Of a stretch of 64,000 nucleotides of DNA, positions 1 to 11,815 are shown one piece after another; within the stretch, counting starts at the first letter, position 1, and the number at the start of each line of letters is the position of its first letter. The translations under genes and the position numbers were made by a program. The stretch lies in assembly GCF_030704535.1 (NCBI RefSeq), contig NC_081817.1:29575001-29639000 (forward strand), written 5' to 3'. Source of the DNA: Vitis vinifera. Its lineage: Eukaryota; Streptophyta; Magnoliopsida; Vitales; Vitaceae. Below the pieces are notes generated by a model. It saw only the letters and a list, made by a program, of their open reading frames with translations. It did not search any database and was not told the DNA's origin.

Positions 1-110
1 TGCAGAAATGTTGGATAGAGTGGTAAGGTAGAACTCTGACAGGTGATCCCATGTATAGATTTTGAATAACCCTTTGTACATTTTCATAATCAGTCATTAT
101 TACTGGACAG

Positions 111-2627
111 GTGAAACAGTTTACAAGCCTAAAGAGACTTCAAGATCATCCTACAGAGACTGCCAAGAATTTTACGATTGATGGGCATTGTGGTACTGTT
201 TCTTTTATTACATCAATGACTAAGAATTTTTGTGCTGGTTGCAATAGATTGCGACTTTTAGCTGATGGGAACTTCAAAGTATGCCTGTTTGGTCCGTCAG
301 AGGTGAATTATCTTCTTCACTATTGTACTTCAATTCATGCTAGAACTTGAATATGCAATTTATTTTGACTTGATTTTTTGTTGTTTCCAATTGGGTGAAA
401 CCCTGCAGTCGTAGATATGAAAGTCATTGCTTCATGTTTTGATGTCATATGCTTTTATCATATTTGCTAAATCTAATTAGTTTTTGGGTTTATGGATTCT
501 AATTTGCCATTTTTAAATGCTATATTTAGCATGGAACAGTTGTATTGTGCTTATGTAAATTTGGCATGCAGAGCAGGGCAGTAACAAATTTTCTGGTATG
601 CTAATAAAAGATGTTAACTTTCAATTGTTTTTAAGGCTGTGAATTTCTTCCCTATGGATATGTTATAAGCTCCAAACTCCTAGAAGACACTTTCAAGCAA
701 AGTATGTGATATTATAAAACTTAAGTCGACTTCAGCAAACCTTATCCCAGCTACAGGGTTGTGGATATATAAATCAGTTTTTACCTTTTTGCTCGACTTA
801 GGGCTGCAATGTTTTTTCCTTCAAATTTTTCATGTCTTTTGTTAAACCATTGGCCTTCCATAATTTTTCTCAACCTTGATCTATGTTCTTTTTCCCCTTC
901 CCATTGTCATGCCTGACCACATCACATCCCATCTGCCGTAGTCATTGTCCTTGCTGATAAAAAACCAAACCATCTCTACTGAATTGTTCTTTTTGTATTC
1001 AGTTGGGTTACGTGTAATTTCTCATACATGATTCATTTTTCAGTTTGATTCTTTGTCTTGCTCTCAATTATCTCACCATCATCTCTCTAGCAATGCTTAG
1101 TTTATGGTAAATTGTTTTTCGATTGCCTGCTATTCTTATAATGAATTATGGAAGACCCTTCAACTATTTTAAACTCTTTAATTTGATATTCTTGTTCACA
1201 CAACACCATATCATATCCACTCAATCCATCCCATTCAAAGTACGGTTGATCTTGCACAACTTCTCATGCTCATGCCACTTGTCCTAAGACCTTTGTATTT
1301 TTAAGCATTTGTTTGGAGCTTTAAGCATCCACAGATAATTTGCATCGTTGAGTAAAATATATGGCTTTGTATTTGAAAAATATCATGTCTAATTTTGTCT
1401 GTGTGTATGTGTGAGTGCCTGTGTTTGAATTTGGAATTCTTATTATTAGAAGTAGGTTTAAGACTCAAAAGCAGTTAGTCTTAAAGAAGAGTTTGACGGC
1501 TTATCAAATGGTATTGCTGCTCATTTATTTTAATCAACATCTATGTTGAGTTGCAAATCCAAAGCAAATTAGAGGATTAATGCCTTGAAGAATTCTCTCT
1601 TCTGAACAACTAGGGAATTTGTTTGGCCTGTTTAACTGGTGAGGGCCTTGAAATAGTTCCTAGTAACTGCAGCATTTTCTAAAGCAATAAAATGTGATAA
1701 AGCTGCATTACTAAATGCGTTTAGTCTTCTCATGTAGAGCAATAAGATGAGATAAAGTTATATGGGTTTCTGTGGAGCAGTTTAATCTTTTTCCTTTACA
1801 ATTTAATGTTCAATTAAAATGCTTTCCTTGCTGGTTTTGATTGTGTTTATCCTTTGCAGGTTAGCTTAAGAGATCCCCTTCGTTCTGGTGTTGATGATCA
1901 TGAACTTGGTGAAATAATTGGGGCAGCGGTATCCATCTTACTGTCTTCTCATGATGCTATTAGTTGCAGACATTTAACCATTGAGTGTCAAAAATTTTAA
2001 AGGCTATGTTTGGTTCCCATAAAATTTGAAGGAAAATGTGAAGGAGAGTAAATAGAGAGGAAAGGTAAAAGGAAAATAAAAAATAAATTTAAAGTCAATA
2101 AATTATTCTTGTGTGATACTTCAAACTTATTTAAATTATTTTAATTCTTTTATATAAAGATTAAATAATTTAAAAATGCATAAGTTTCTAGCTAATTTTA
2201 ATTATATTTGACTTTGTTTTGTATTTTTTTATAGTAAAACTAACATAGGAAAATTAATTTTTTTTTTTCTTTTGTTAGTACTTTCCTGCAACCAAACATA
2301 GCATAAAGCTTCTTTTCCCATCCATGTTTTTATATCATCCCTGTACTCTTATAGGTTATGGTTTGTTTTATTGGAGGCTCTGTTGGTGCTCCTGATAGAT
2401 TGGCTCCTCTGACCAAATTATGTACCACATTGCATGGCTAGGTGGCCAAGATCATTGCCCTGAAATTCACTTCAGCTTTCAAGTGTCCTTGTCTGGTCTT
2501 TGCCTAATACGTTTTTCATATTTCTTGTTCTTGTTGGCTGCAGGTCAAGAGGAAGAAAGCTTCTCATGCTGGAATGTTTGACATTGCAAAGACCGCAAAT
2601 AGGCCCATGATACATATTGGTGGCTAA
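111..2627 (+). CDS. CNX2: GTP 3',8-cyclase (molybdenum cofactor synthesis), 3' part
   Basis: This is the C-terminal part of the plant MoaA/MOCS1A homologue, the radical-SAM enzyme that begins conversion of GTP to cyclic pyranopterin monophosphate in mitochondria. Three exons are visible: 111-302, 1860-1928 and 2544-2627 (stop TAA 2625-2627). All have AG/GT borders and join in frame to give about 114 residues. The C-terminal 4Fe-4S ligand set is present as CX2CX13C (FCAGCNRLRL, then KVC). It is followed by the conserved SLRDPLRSG stretch and the terminal GG (MIHIGG), which is known to be essential in this family. The N-terminal radical-SAM core lies upstream of the window. The 1.56-kb intron between the first two visible exons is clean; the next one (1929-2543) carries a MITE. 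The start of the first visible exon is set by the AG at 109-110. Confidence 0.93.
2002..2302 (+). mobile_element. MITE, family 1 copy A, in CNX2 intron
   Basis: This AT-rich element of about 300 bp has terminal inverted repeats, GGCTATGTTTGGTT at the left and AACCAAACATAGC at the right, and no ORF. The interior (a purine-rich left part, then a block around TATAAAGATTAAATAATTTAA) recurs in copies near 21.37 kb and 36.64 kb. It is a non-autonomous DNA transposon; I have not assigned a superfamily. Confidence 0.75.
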
Positions 2628-5600
2628 GGTTTGGTTCTCTCCTCCAACTAGAAACTTGTCCTGCATCCATTAAATGAGATATGTAAAACTACATTCTTAA
2701 AGGGCTGCCTTGTTCTTTTCCCCTTTAACAAAGTCCATTTCTTACTTAACATTTTAAAACCATAAATATTTGTATTTACATTTCAGATGACTCCAGATTT
2801 GATGAATGCATGTTTAAGTGAATTCCGTTATACAAGGTTTTGCAAGAACCCTGTAAATTATGGTGCATTTCTAACTTCTGAGGTCTACAACAACTTCCAT
2901 CACAATCAAATTTTGGCGGGGAACTTACTTTGATGATTAACTCTCATTAGTCTTCGTTTCAGATTATATGGAGGAAGTTTTACTTGCTTGGGGCATAGAG
3001 GAAGTGCAGCCGTTTCTCTCTCTCATTCAGTTTAAATCTGCCACACAAAGGATGAAAGATACTTTTGCACTTTATCCATGTTTTATTTGTAACCATTTAC
3101 AGATGGAAAGTGATGTGCATGCAGAGGTGTTAACCCATTAAGTTCATTTATACGGGAACTCTTGTTTATGTTGTATCCTCAATAAGGTTATCATCAATTT
3201 CTTTGCTAATACAGTGAAGGACTGTTGCACAACTGATTCGTTTCTCTGAGGTTCTGTATGGATCAATCTATTCTTTGTATGGAAAAAAACAATCTGGATT
3301 GAAAATTGGTGGTTTATTTTCTATTGCATTGATTGCTATCAAAAATATGGTGCACTGTTATCCATATTAATTCTCAAAATTGAACAGCAAATGCCTTTGC
3401 TTGAAATCCTTTCATTGAATCATCATGAGATTTTCAATAATAGGATGGTTAAGATGTTGGAATGCTGTAAAATTCTGTGGAGTTTGAAGGGTCAAAATTC
3501 TGTACTGAAGTCTAGTACTTAAGAGTTAAGACAGCATGATCACCTACAAGATTTTTAAGGTTTGATGGCCTTATTCCTTTTCAGGCTCCTCTGCAATTCA
3601 TGAGATTTCTATAACAAACTATAGTCACTTCAACAATATGGGTCAGCCTAAGTTCTCATGAACAGTACCCTTTCAGGGAGAACATTAAAGGGCCATTTTT
3701 CAATTCAAAGAGAGTCTTGTTAGATTTCTATGTCTACAGTTCCTTTGGATGCAGCTCATGAGACCATCATTTGCTAGGCCATTTCTCTCATACGTGTGTG
3801 TGCGCGCGTGGGTATGTGGTTTTTTTTTTTTTTTTTTAAATTATGTATTTTACTTTTGCTGCTGATAGAGAATGATCACCCTTGTACATCAGCAGAGATA
3901 CTTCTTCATTTTTAATGTGGAAGATAAAGATTCAAGCCAATGGAAGAGGAGACGGTGGCTAATCTTAGAATACTTGGAGGTAGTTTCTGGATCATTAAAA
4001 CCTCAGCTATTTCAAAGGTTGGTGTTATGTTGACACTTTTCTCACTATACCTTTAAATAACACAAATGAAAGTCATCAAGCTTTAAAGTGTAGACTGATT
4101 TATTAATGAAGGGAAGGTGAGTGTGAACCTGCTTCACTAACACATGCAGAGCCAAATTTCAACAGAATGGTGCTCTGCTCACATAGAGAGGTCAGCTTTC
4201 CCATCTTCTTCCCTTCTCAGCTATACTGTTTGTTCAGGGAGCTTCTATTTCTCTTCCAAAATCCCTCTTGTTGGCCTTCTTTCAACAGGAAATCTGAGTC
4301 AATTTATGCTTAACTTTTCTTAGAAAGTGTTCTCTCTTTGTAATCTTTCCTTTCCACACTATTTTTCTTTAGTCATTACTATAAAAAATAGAACTTTAGT
4401 TAGAAAACTTGAATGGACCCCTACAATATGATAATATGTGACACTGGACTGGAAGGGCTAAAGATGAAGAGGAAGAAAACTGAACAGAACTTGATTTTGA
4501 TTCGGGGTTAATGGTTTTCGTCTAAGTAATACTAATACAGTAATTTGAGCAAATTGGACAAGTTACCAAAAAGGGTTGAATTCCAGGTAACCAGAGACAT
4601 TGAACCTACAGCTAATTAAAAACCAACTGATGGGCAAAAATGACAAATTTAATTAGTTTTCAATTGGGTTGTTTTGTGGGGAATGATGCAGATTGATTAT
4701 CATTATTTTAATTATGAAAACAGAAGATATTTTTCTATAATTAGCAACTGTTTTGCCAGATCTCAATGAAATTTTCAATTTGCAGGGGGGTAGGTTGGAG
4801 GGTCCGGTCACTTTAGTGGACATTTTTGTTTTCATGGTGAATTTGGTGGAGATTTTGAACTTGCAATTTGAGAATAAAAATTGACTTTGGTGCCGTCTTC
4901 AAGCGGTTAAAAAGTCATTGTTCATACTTAGCCCCCCCTAAACTTGGATTTTCTTCTCTATAATATGGAAACTGTGTGAGAGAAGTGTCTTAAACTTGAT
5001 TTGAGCCCTAATTAATCTGAAACATGGTTAACACTCTCATTAGGATATGAAACCAAGATATTTTTCAGTAAACTCCAAACCTAATGTCTTCTTGTGAGAG
5101 AGTCAAGGGCAGGACAGAAACATCTGCCTCATTTATCACATTTTTGGAAAAAGAAGAAAAAAACAAGCCATGACTGTTGATGACAGAATAGGTTGGGCAA
5201 TCATATAGTTTAAGACCACCAATATTAATGGGAAGAAATTGAAATTGCAAACTGATAATGGGCATGTGCAGCTTAGTATTCATTTGATAAGCTCAGAATA
5301 TAAAGATCTCTTATTTTAACACCATTACCCTAGAGACTCAATTTAATTGTCAATCTGTCTGCCATGATTACCAGTAAACAAGGTAGAAGACCTTTCATCT
5401 CTGTCTTGCTTGCGAGTTACTGTTGGATTGGACTTTTAACATCTCATATGAAAACTAAATGGTATTGGTGTCCAGCAAGGGTAGGCTAAACCTTTTTTGA
5501 CATTTGACATTACCATCATTTGGATGATCCATCCCGGGGCTTAAACCTAGCATTATTGCAGCACAGCAGTTAATAGTGTAGTTTGCTTTCACCATTCAGA

Positions 5601-6002
5601 TATTTTGAGGAAGTGAAAATGCAAACAGCATGAATCCTCCAATCTTTGCAGAGAGTTTGGGGTATAAGGCTCTAAATACCATCACATACATTGGATCTGG
5701 GTGGAGTATTTGAGTCCTTGAATCATTATCTGCCCTTGTATGTGAGTGAGACAGAGAACTCCTTATGGAATACAAAAATTACAATCAAATTGGAAGCAGA
5801 AATGAATATAGTCATACTAAAGCAGCAATATGCAGAAGCATTAATCCTATGAAAATTCAATAGCTCAGTGCAGGGAAGAAAGAAATTTACTGTAACTATG
5901 ACAATAGTTTCCATTCCTTTACATCAAAGAAGGTAGAAAACATCATAAAAAAGGAGCAAGAGAAATCCAATCCTTTATTGATATTATCATCCCAATCTAC
6001 AG
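2628..6002. other. Intergenic, no gene seen
   Basis: The first few hundred bases are probably CNX2 3' UTR. The rest shows only short random ORFs of up to 72 codons with no recognisable motif. A GT/GC-alternating tract followed by a T run lies at about 3793-3838. Confidence 0.6.
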
Positions 6003-6485
6003 CTAAGCAAGTGGCATCTCCTGGAACACATCCATCCTAGAGGATTCAAAAGGAAGTAGGGGAAATTGACTTAACTCTTGCATGAAACCATCCAAATCAG
6101 CAAACCCACCAAAGAACCCATTTGAATTCTCATCTCTCCACATCTTTTCTTGCTCCTGCTTAACTCTCTCCCCATTTTTCAAACATGGAAACTCCTCAGG
6201 CAATTCCATGGTCTTGCTCGATTCATGGTGGATCAATGTCTTCAGTACGTCTTTGCTTCTCATGCTTCTTTTCTTCTTACGGCCTCTAAAATTTGCTGCA
6301 GGTTTTCCAGTGAGCCTCTGTACAAGGTCGCGAAAATTTGCAGCATCTGTCTGTATGATTTCTGGTGCAAATACGTGAATTATGCGAATCTTTGGCTTGA
6401 ATTTTGATATTTCATGTGAATCTTTGTTCATGGCTAGACTACATGGAGATGGGCCTGAGATAGGAGGACAAGAGCGTGCCTTCAT
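6003..6485 (-). CDS. VQ motif-containing protein
   Basis: This is an intronless gene of 160 aa. The VQ signature FxxxVQxLTG is intact as FRDLVQRLTG at about residues 51-60, preceded by KIRIIHVFAPEII, a lead-in typical of the VQ subgroup with a conserved IHxxxPxII block. VQ proteins are plant nuclear cofactors that bind WRKY transcription factors through this motif and tune defence and stress responses. A basic stretch, GRKKKRSMRSK (about 68-78), may serve as a nuclear-localisation signal. The ATG at 6483-6485 is chosen as the first in-frame start. Lack of introns is usual for the family. A TATA-like box lies about 75 bp upstream. The specific WRKY partner cannot be read from sequence. Confidence 0.9.
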   Translation of the reverse strand: MKARSCPPISGPSPCSLAMNKDSHEISKFKPKIRIIHVFAPEIIQTDAANFRDLVQRLTGKPAANFRGRKKKRSMRSKDVLKTLIHHESSKTMELPEEFPCLKNGERVKQEQEKMWRDENSNGFFGGFADLDGFMQELSQFPLLPFESSRMDVFQEMPLA

Positions 6486-6557
6486 CTCCTCTTCCGATCC
6501 ACTCTGAGAAAGAGAAAGTAGTTGGCTTTATCTGTGGAAGATAGAAAAAGGTCTGCG

Positions 6558-6565
6558 CTTAAATA
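6558..6565 (-). promoter_or_regulatory. TATA-like box of the VQ gene
   Basis: TATTTAAG on the minus strand, about 75 bp upstream of the VQ start codon. Spacing and orientation fit a core promoter; this is prediction only. Confidence 0.4.
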
Positions 6566-9120
6566 GAAGATCAGAAAGGTCATAAATGATCAGCTGGTTG
6601 ATGGGAAGACAACATTGCAAATTTGAATATAAAAAACAAACTGTGCCTTTTGGAGGCCAGAGTAGCATACATTGGAGTACTGATCCTAGTCTGCCAAAAG
6701 TCAATGAAGGAATAGAACTTCAATGGGCAAGAGGGGGAGATCATCCTCTCCAAGTTAAATATATTGACCTATATGCTCTCTCTCATAGACTTTGGTTACA
6801 TATTGCTGCGTGATATAATGACCAAAACTTGCATATAATATGATCATTAATTATATTACTATTATGCATACATAGATGGAATAAGTAAATGTTATGGTAA
6901 GGATAATCCAATGTTCATCATCTTAATTACCAGCAACTTGGAAGTTGACCACTATTCTCCATTTTTTTAGGTTCGAAGTCAGCTGCTTAATCCATTCCTC
7001 TCTCCCTATTTAAGAGAAGTCAAACTATCAATATTCCCAACTTGCCGGCAAGGCTGGCTTAGTTTGCGGTAATATGACTCTAGGTAAGGGCAAGGGGTGA
7101 TTGCTATGATCATATGTCTGGTTGGACATACATACATCCACATGAATCCTTATCTTGGTCAGCTTGATGAAAGGAGTAGGAAGGAAAGAGCCATATACCA
7201 TCTCAGCAAGAAGTCCACAAAAAAATATCAACTGCAGACAAGTTGCTAAGGACTCAGAAGATTCTGGCTGGGTAGTTGAGAATGGAAGGTCTGGATTTGA
7301 ATTTCGATGTATATTTTCAAATTCTCTAGTGAATATGTAGAAATTCTTGAATTGCAAGCACAAAGTGGAGGTTCTTTTCTTTATTATCATAATAGAATTG
7401 ATCCAAAACCATCGGAAAGGGAGAAGGCCAGTACTAATCACCAACCATTGTGGCTGGTTCCAAGTAACAGAATAGACAACAGTTCTAGATCAATTATGAA
7501 CCCTCCATATTAGACCTGTTACAGTATCTTGGAAGCTCATTTGCTTGCATATCCGCCTGGTTATCGGTTGATTTTAAAGTTAACAAGTTGACTATGATGG
7601 TGTTTGTTTTTTTACTTAATTCTAAATAGAACATTAATGCTTAATAGTGTTAAATATTAGATTGTTTGTTTTTGTAGTATTTTATTTCTATTAAATATTA
7701 AAAAATATAAAAAATCAATATGTTATTTTTTCTATTTAGAAAAAGCTACATATTTTGGCTTTTTCTATTTAGTAAAAAGTTTATAATAAGTCATGAAAAA
7801 GTAGAAAAACAAACAACCTAAATTCTAAAGCTAAATTGTTTTCAGCAAAAAGTTAAAAAAACAAATACCACCTGTATCTCTTGTTGAACCACTTTTTTAT
7901 TGCACACCCACATAAACAATAATTGAGGATAAGATGATAAATAAAAAATTAAATCAATCTGTGGAAGCCATTTCTGGATTCAAAACTTTATTCAACCACT
8001 GTTTGTGGTACGGACAGGTAGCTTTATATTAATACTAATGGAAATGTGAAATTCTTAATTAGAAGTCTTGATTCACATTAAGTAATGCCTGATTGCTTTA
8101 GCCTAACCACTGATGCTGACATGCTTTTGTAATATCAATAAACCAGTTGACGAAAATAATTGCCAAGAGGAAAACTCTAGTCATTGTATCAGATTGTTGA
8201 GTTGTAACACCGGCTTGTTGACCTTAATTTATTACAAGAACTAAGGCTTCTAATACGACTTTCGGGCAATATCTCAAGTCAATGACAGGAAAAATATCAG
8301 TAACTAGTTTCAGATTTGAAATTCTACAGAAAAAATACTAGGGTTATTTTAATATTGTTCAATATTGAAGGGTACTAAGGTAATCTAGGTTTGGAGGAAA
8401 CTTCTTTGTAATCTTGTGGGCAATAGAATCTGTTCTAATAGTGATTGAAATGTCAAAAGTTAGTAGAAATGATCATAATTAGAAGCTTAATTAAGGCTGT
8501 TAGGAATATATTCTTGGTGGATGGTGTAATATATTAAGCATGTTTCTAGTGAAGTGGGGGATAAGAAATTGTTCAGGTCATTCTAAAGACCAATTTTGCT
8601 ATAAATTAATCTGTTTGAATTCTAGATTGTTTACACAACTGGTTAATCATCTCTAAAGATTGGTTTTTAATGGTTTTCACATGGATTTTGAGGAATAAAC
8701 TCCTGCAGAGCCGGTATAAGTCACTCTCATCAAGGCCATTTGCCCACTATTCCTTTGCCTAGTATGAGTTGTTTCTAGCTTCCTACAAACCATTAGTAGT
8801 ATGGACAAATCCTCGTGATGTCGGAATAATCTTCCTTAATTTAGTTCATTGCTAAGAATGAAATTTGTACAGCCTATGATAGTATCAATTTCTGGGCAAG
8901 CCCCAAAAGTAGTCACAAATTGCTGTTGCAAACTTGCAAGATAAGTACTAATTAGTGATTCAGCAGTGGAAGTCACAAAGGTGCAGGTTTAATTGGAAGT
9001 TCCATTTCAAGATATAAACGCCTAAGCAATTAATGCCAAAAATAGTATTATTTGAAGTGAAATTAAAGGATACTCTGTCTTTTTATTGTCGAGTATAGTG
9101 AAAACTTGGCCTTCATTCAC
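6566..9120. other. Intergenic with one MITE
   Basis: No convincing gene. Short overlapping ORFs on both strands near 7.0-7.5 kb have no family features. The stretch holds the family-2 MITE at 7597-7872. A TATA-like GATATAAAC near 9011-9019 could serve the protease gene that follows. Confidence 0.55.
7597..7872 (+). mobile_element. MITE, family 2 copy A
   Basis: AT-rich element of about 276 bp, without an ORF. Its ends are imperfect inverted repeats: the left begins TGGTGTTTGTTTTTTTAC and the right, read in reverse, GGTGGTATTTGTTTTTTTA. A second copy in the opposite orientation lies near 60 kb; its right part, read in reverse, matches this copy's left part over more than 100 bp. Non-autonomous DNA transposon. 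Confidence 0.7.
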
Positions 9121-10542
9121 ATGAGATTTTACATGTTTCCTCCACAGTTACATTCTTCTTCTAAATGGACTAGTTCTAGGTTTGTAGTTCAATTTTTTTC
9201 GGTTTTAGCTATGGCTACTGCCTCTTTTTTCCTTGTTGTAAGCTGCTTCTCATCAAGCATCTTCATTCCTCCATCCACAGCTCACAATGACATTAACAGC
9301 ACTACAAGTGATGGTTTTGTCGTCGATCTGATCCACCATGACTCACCTTCTTCCCCTTTCTATGACCACAACATGACTAGCACTGATCGCTCCATATGGG
9401 CAGCTGACCGCTCTATTGCTCGCCTCAATTACCTGCTCTCAGTCACCTCATCCTCATCCTCGCTAGGTGATATCTCATCCAAATTAGTTCCTGAGTACTA
9501 TGAATACATAATGATGTACTATCTGGGTGTCCCCTCTACTCTAGTATATGGCATTGCAGATACTGGAAGTGAACTCATATGGCTCCAATGCCTTCCATGC
9601 ACACATTGTTACAACCAAACACCGCCTATTTTTGACCCAGCTGAGTCTTACACTTATGAAACAGTATCAAGTGATTCCCCAATTTGCAATGCTGTCAGGA
9701 GAATTTCCTGCAGGGAAGGTGACAAAAGTTGTTGCTATCAGCACACCTATGGTGATGGCACAACAACAAAAGGAACTCTCTCAACTGATGTATTTGCTTT
9801 TGAAGACCCCACAAGAACTATCGTTGAGGTTGGCTACTTGACCTTCGGCTGTTCCCATGACACCAAGGCGCGCCTTAAGGGGCACCAAGCTGGTGTCGTA
9901 GGCCTTAACCGGCATCCCAATTCGCTAGTCTCACAGCTGAAAGTTAAAAAGTTCTCATACTGCATGGTGATACCTGATGATCATGGATCAGGAAGTCGAA
10001 TGTACTTTGGATCAAGGGCAGTCATTCTTGGTGGAAAAACTCCATTGCTGAAGGGGGACTACAGCCACTACTTTGTCACTCTCAAGGGCATCAGTGTTGG
10101 TGAAGAAAAGGTACCCCTCCCAGAGGGGATATTCAATATAAACTCAACTGGGACAGGAGGATTTATAATTGATTCTGGCACAACATACACAGTATTAAGG
10201 TCTGAAGCATACAATTCTTTAGTCAATACATTGAGCAATGCCATACATTTACCTTGGAGGAAATACAGGAGATTTGGAATATGCTTTGAGGGGAGATCTG
10301 ATGAATTGGCCTCAGCAGGGCCAGATATAACTTTCCATTTTTATGGTGCAGACTTCATACTGACCAAGCGGACCACATATGTGGAAGTGGAGAAGGGGCT
10401 ATGGTGCCTGGCCATGCTTTCGTCTAATAGCACTCGGAAACTCTCTATACTTGGAAATATTCAGCAGCAGAACTATCATGTTGGATATGACCTTGAAGCT
10501 CAGGTGGTTTCTTTTGCTCCAGTGGATTGTGCCACTTTCTAG
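9121..10542 (+). CDS. Nepenthesin/CDR1-like aspartic protease (copy A1)
   Basis: Intronless A1-family pepsin-like protease. It has a hydrophobic N-terminus (signal peptide), a prodomain (DGFVVDLIHHDSPSSPFYD), and a first catalytic motif ADTGSELIWLQC. The Cys-rich nepenthesin-type insert that follows has CLPCTHCYNQ and later a KSCCY block. The flap region is YGDGTTTKGTL and the second catalytic motif is IIDSGTTYTVL. It ends with the usual LGNIQQQNYHVGYDLE and FAPVDC. Both catalytic Asp residues are kept, so it looks functional. CDR1-type relatives act in the apoplast and in defence signalling. The first ATG at 9121 gives 473 aa. An in-frame ATG at 9211 (443 aa) aligns with the start of copy B2 and may be the real start; the upstream 30 residues are basic-hydrophobic and could also be read as a signal peptide. 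Confidence 0.9.
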   Translation: MRFYMFPPQLHSSSKWTSSRFVVQFFSVLAMATASFFLVVSCFSSSIFIPPSTAHNDINSTTSDGFVVDLIHHDSPSSPFYDHNMTSTDRSIWAADRSIARLNYLLSVTSSSSSLGDISSKLVPEYYEYIMMYYLGVPSTLVYGIADTGSELIWLQCLPCTHCYNQTPPIFDPAESYTYETVSSDSPICNAVRRISCREGDKSCCYQHTYGDGTTTKGTLSTDVFAFEDPTRTIVEVGYLTFGCSHDTKARLKGHQAGVVGLNRHPNSLVSQLKVKKFSYCMVIPDDHGSGSRMYFGSRAVILGGKTPLLKGDYSHYFVTLKGISVGEEKVPLPEGIFNINSTGTGGFIIDSGTTYTVLRSEAYNSLVNTLSNAIHLPWRKYRRFGICFEGRSDELASAGPDITFHFYGADFILTKRTTYVEVEKGLWCLAMLSSNSTRKLSILGNIQQQNYHVGYDLEAQVVSFAPVDCATF

Positions 10543-10775
10543 TATAAACTTCTTTTGTATAAGCTCAAAAATAGTAGTCATGGCAAGTGAATGAGTAATA
10601 AGAAATTATATATTTTAAGGGTATGAATGTACATAGTGACTAAACCAAATCTTTCTGTGATTTCTACACTCTTGGAATGCTGGCTATTAACTGGCTCATA
10701 TGGTATAAGAATAATTAAATACACCGTTGTTCCTGAAGAAAGGATACACACATCACATTTTTTGTCTCAGTTGAT

Positions 10776-11815
10776 CATGGCTGCTGCCTCTTTCTTCCTC
10801 AGATCTGTGATCTTTCTCACATCAATATCTTCATTCCTCCAACCACACCCCATCATGACAATATTAGTACTATTAGCGATGGTTTTGTTGTACGTCTGAT
10901 CCACCGAGACTCTGCTTTATCCCCCTTTTATGACCCCAATTTGAGCGTCAGCGATCGTGCCATACTGGCAGCTAATCGCTCCATTGCCCGTCCCAATTAC
11001 CTCAACTCACTCACCTCCCAATCATTGGTTGAAGATTTATCCTCAAAATTGATTCCTGAGGAATTCACCTATGTAATGATGTACAACGTGGGAACCCCGC
11101 CTAGTCTGGTATATGCCATTGCTGACATATGCAGGAAGTGGCACAGTGTTTCAACCAAACACCACCTGTTTTCGACCCCTCCAAATCTTCCACCTACAGC
11201 ACAGTACCATGGGATGCTCCAACCTGTTACCAGGCCGGGGGATATGCCTGCCATATTGATGAAGAAGATTGTTGCTATAGGATATCATATGGTAGTGGCA
11301 GTACATCAACTGAAGGAACAATTTCAATTGATGCATTTGCCTTTGAAGACAATAGGCAGAATATGGTTGATGTTTGTCACTTGGTGTTTGGCTGCTCAGA
11401 TTATACAACTGGGACTTTTAAAGGCTATGAAGTTGGCATTGTAGGCCTTAACCAGGATTCACTCTCTTTAGTCTCATAGTTGAAAATAAAGAAGTTCGCC
11501 TACTGCATGGTTATACGTGATGACCGAAGATCAGGAAGCAGAATGTATTTTGGATCGCTCTCAGTGCTCATGGGTGGGCTAACCCCATTTCTGCAAGGAG
11601 TGAAGCTCTATTATGTCACTCATCTGGGGATCAGTGTTGGAGAAGAAAAGGTCCCCTTATGGGATATTCAATTGGACCTCAGAGGGGGGAGGATTTGTAG
11701 TTGATTCTGGCTCATCATTGACGATATTAAGGTCTGAAGCATTCGATCTTTTAGTCAATACGTTGAGCAGTGTGATACGTCTACCAGGAAAACAATGTAA
11801 CTCTAGACACTTCAG
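10776..11815 (+). pseudogene. Aspartic protease pseudogene (copy B1, 3' end lost)
   Basis: This is a decayed, truncated relative of the intact gene at 16573. The start context and signal peptide (MAAASFFLRSVIF) match it closely, as do the prodomain (SDRAILAANRSIAR) and later blocks such as KKFAYCMVIRDD and VDSGSSLTILRSEAF. It is broken by a one-base loss in the signal-peptide region and by loss of the segment that carries the first catalytic DTGS and the following CLPC. It also has an in-frame stop in the middle and a further frameshift before the second catalytic motif. Homology stops abruptly at about 11815, where the retroelement remnant begins. The last quarter of the gene is missing. It cannot make an active protease. 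Confidence 0.9.

Noticed and set aside
7028-7444. 138-codon ORF (-) upstream of the protease gene
   Set aside because: No family motif, no promoter or splice support, overlaps other random ORFs on the opposite strand.
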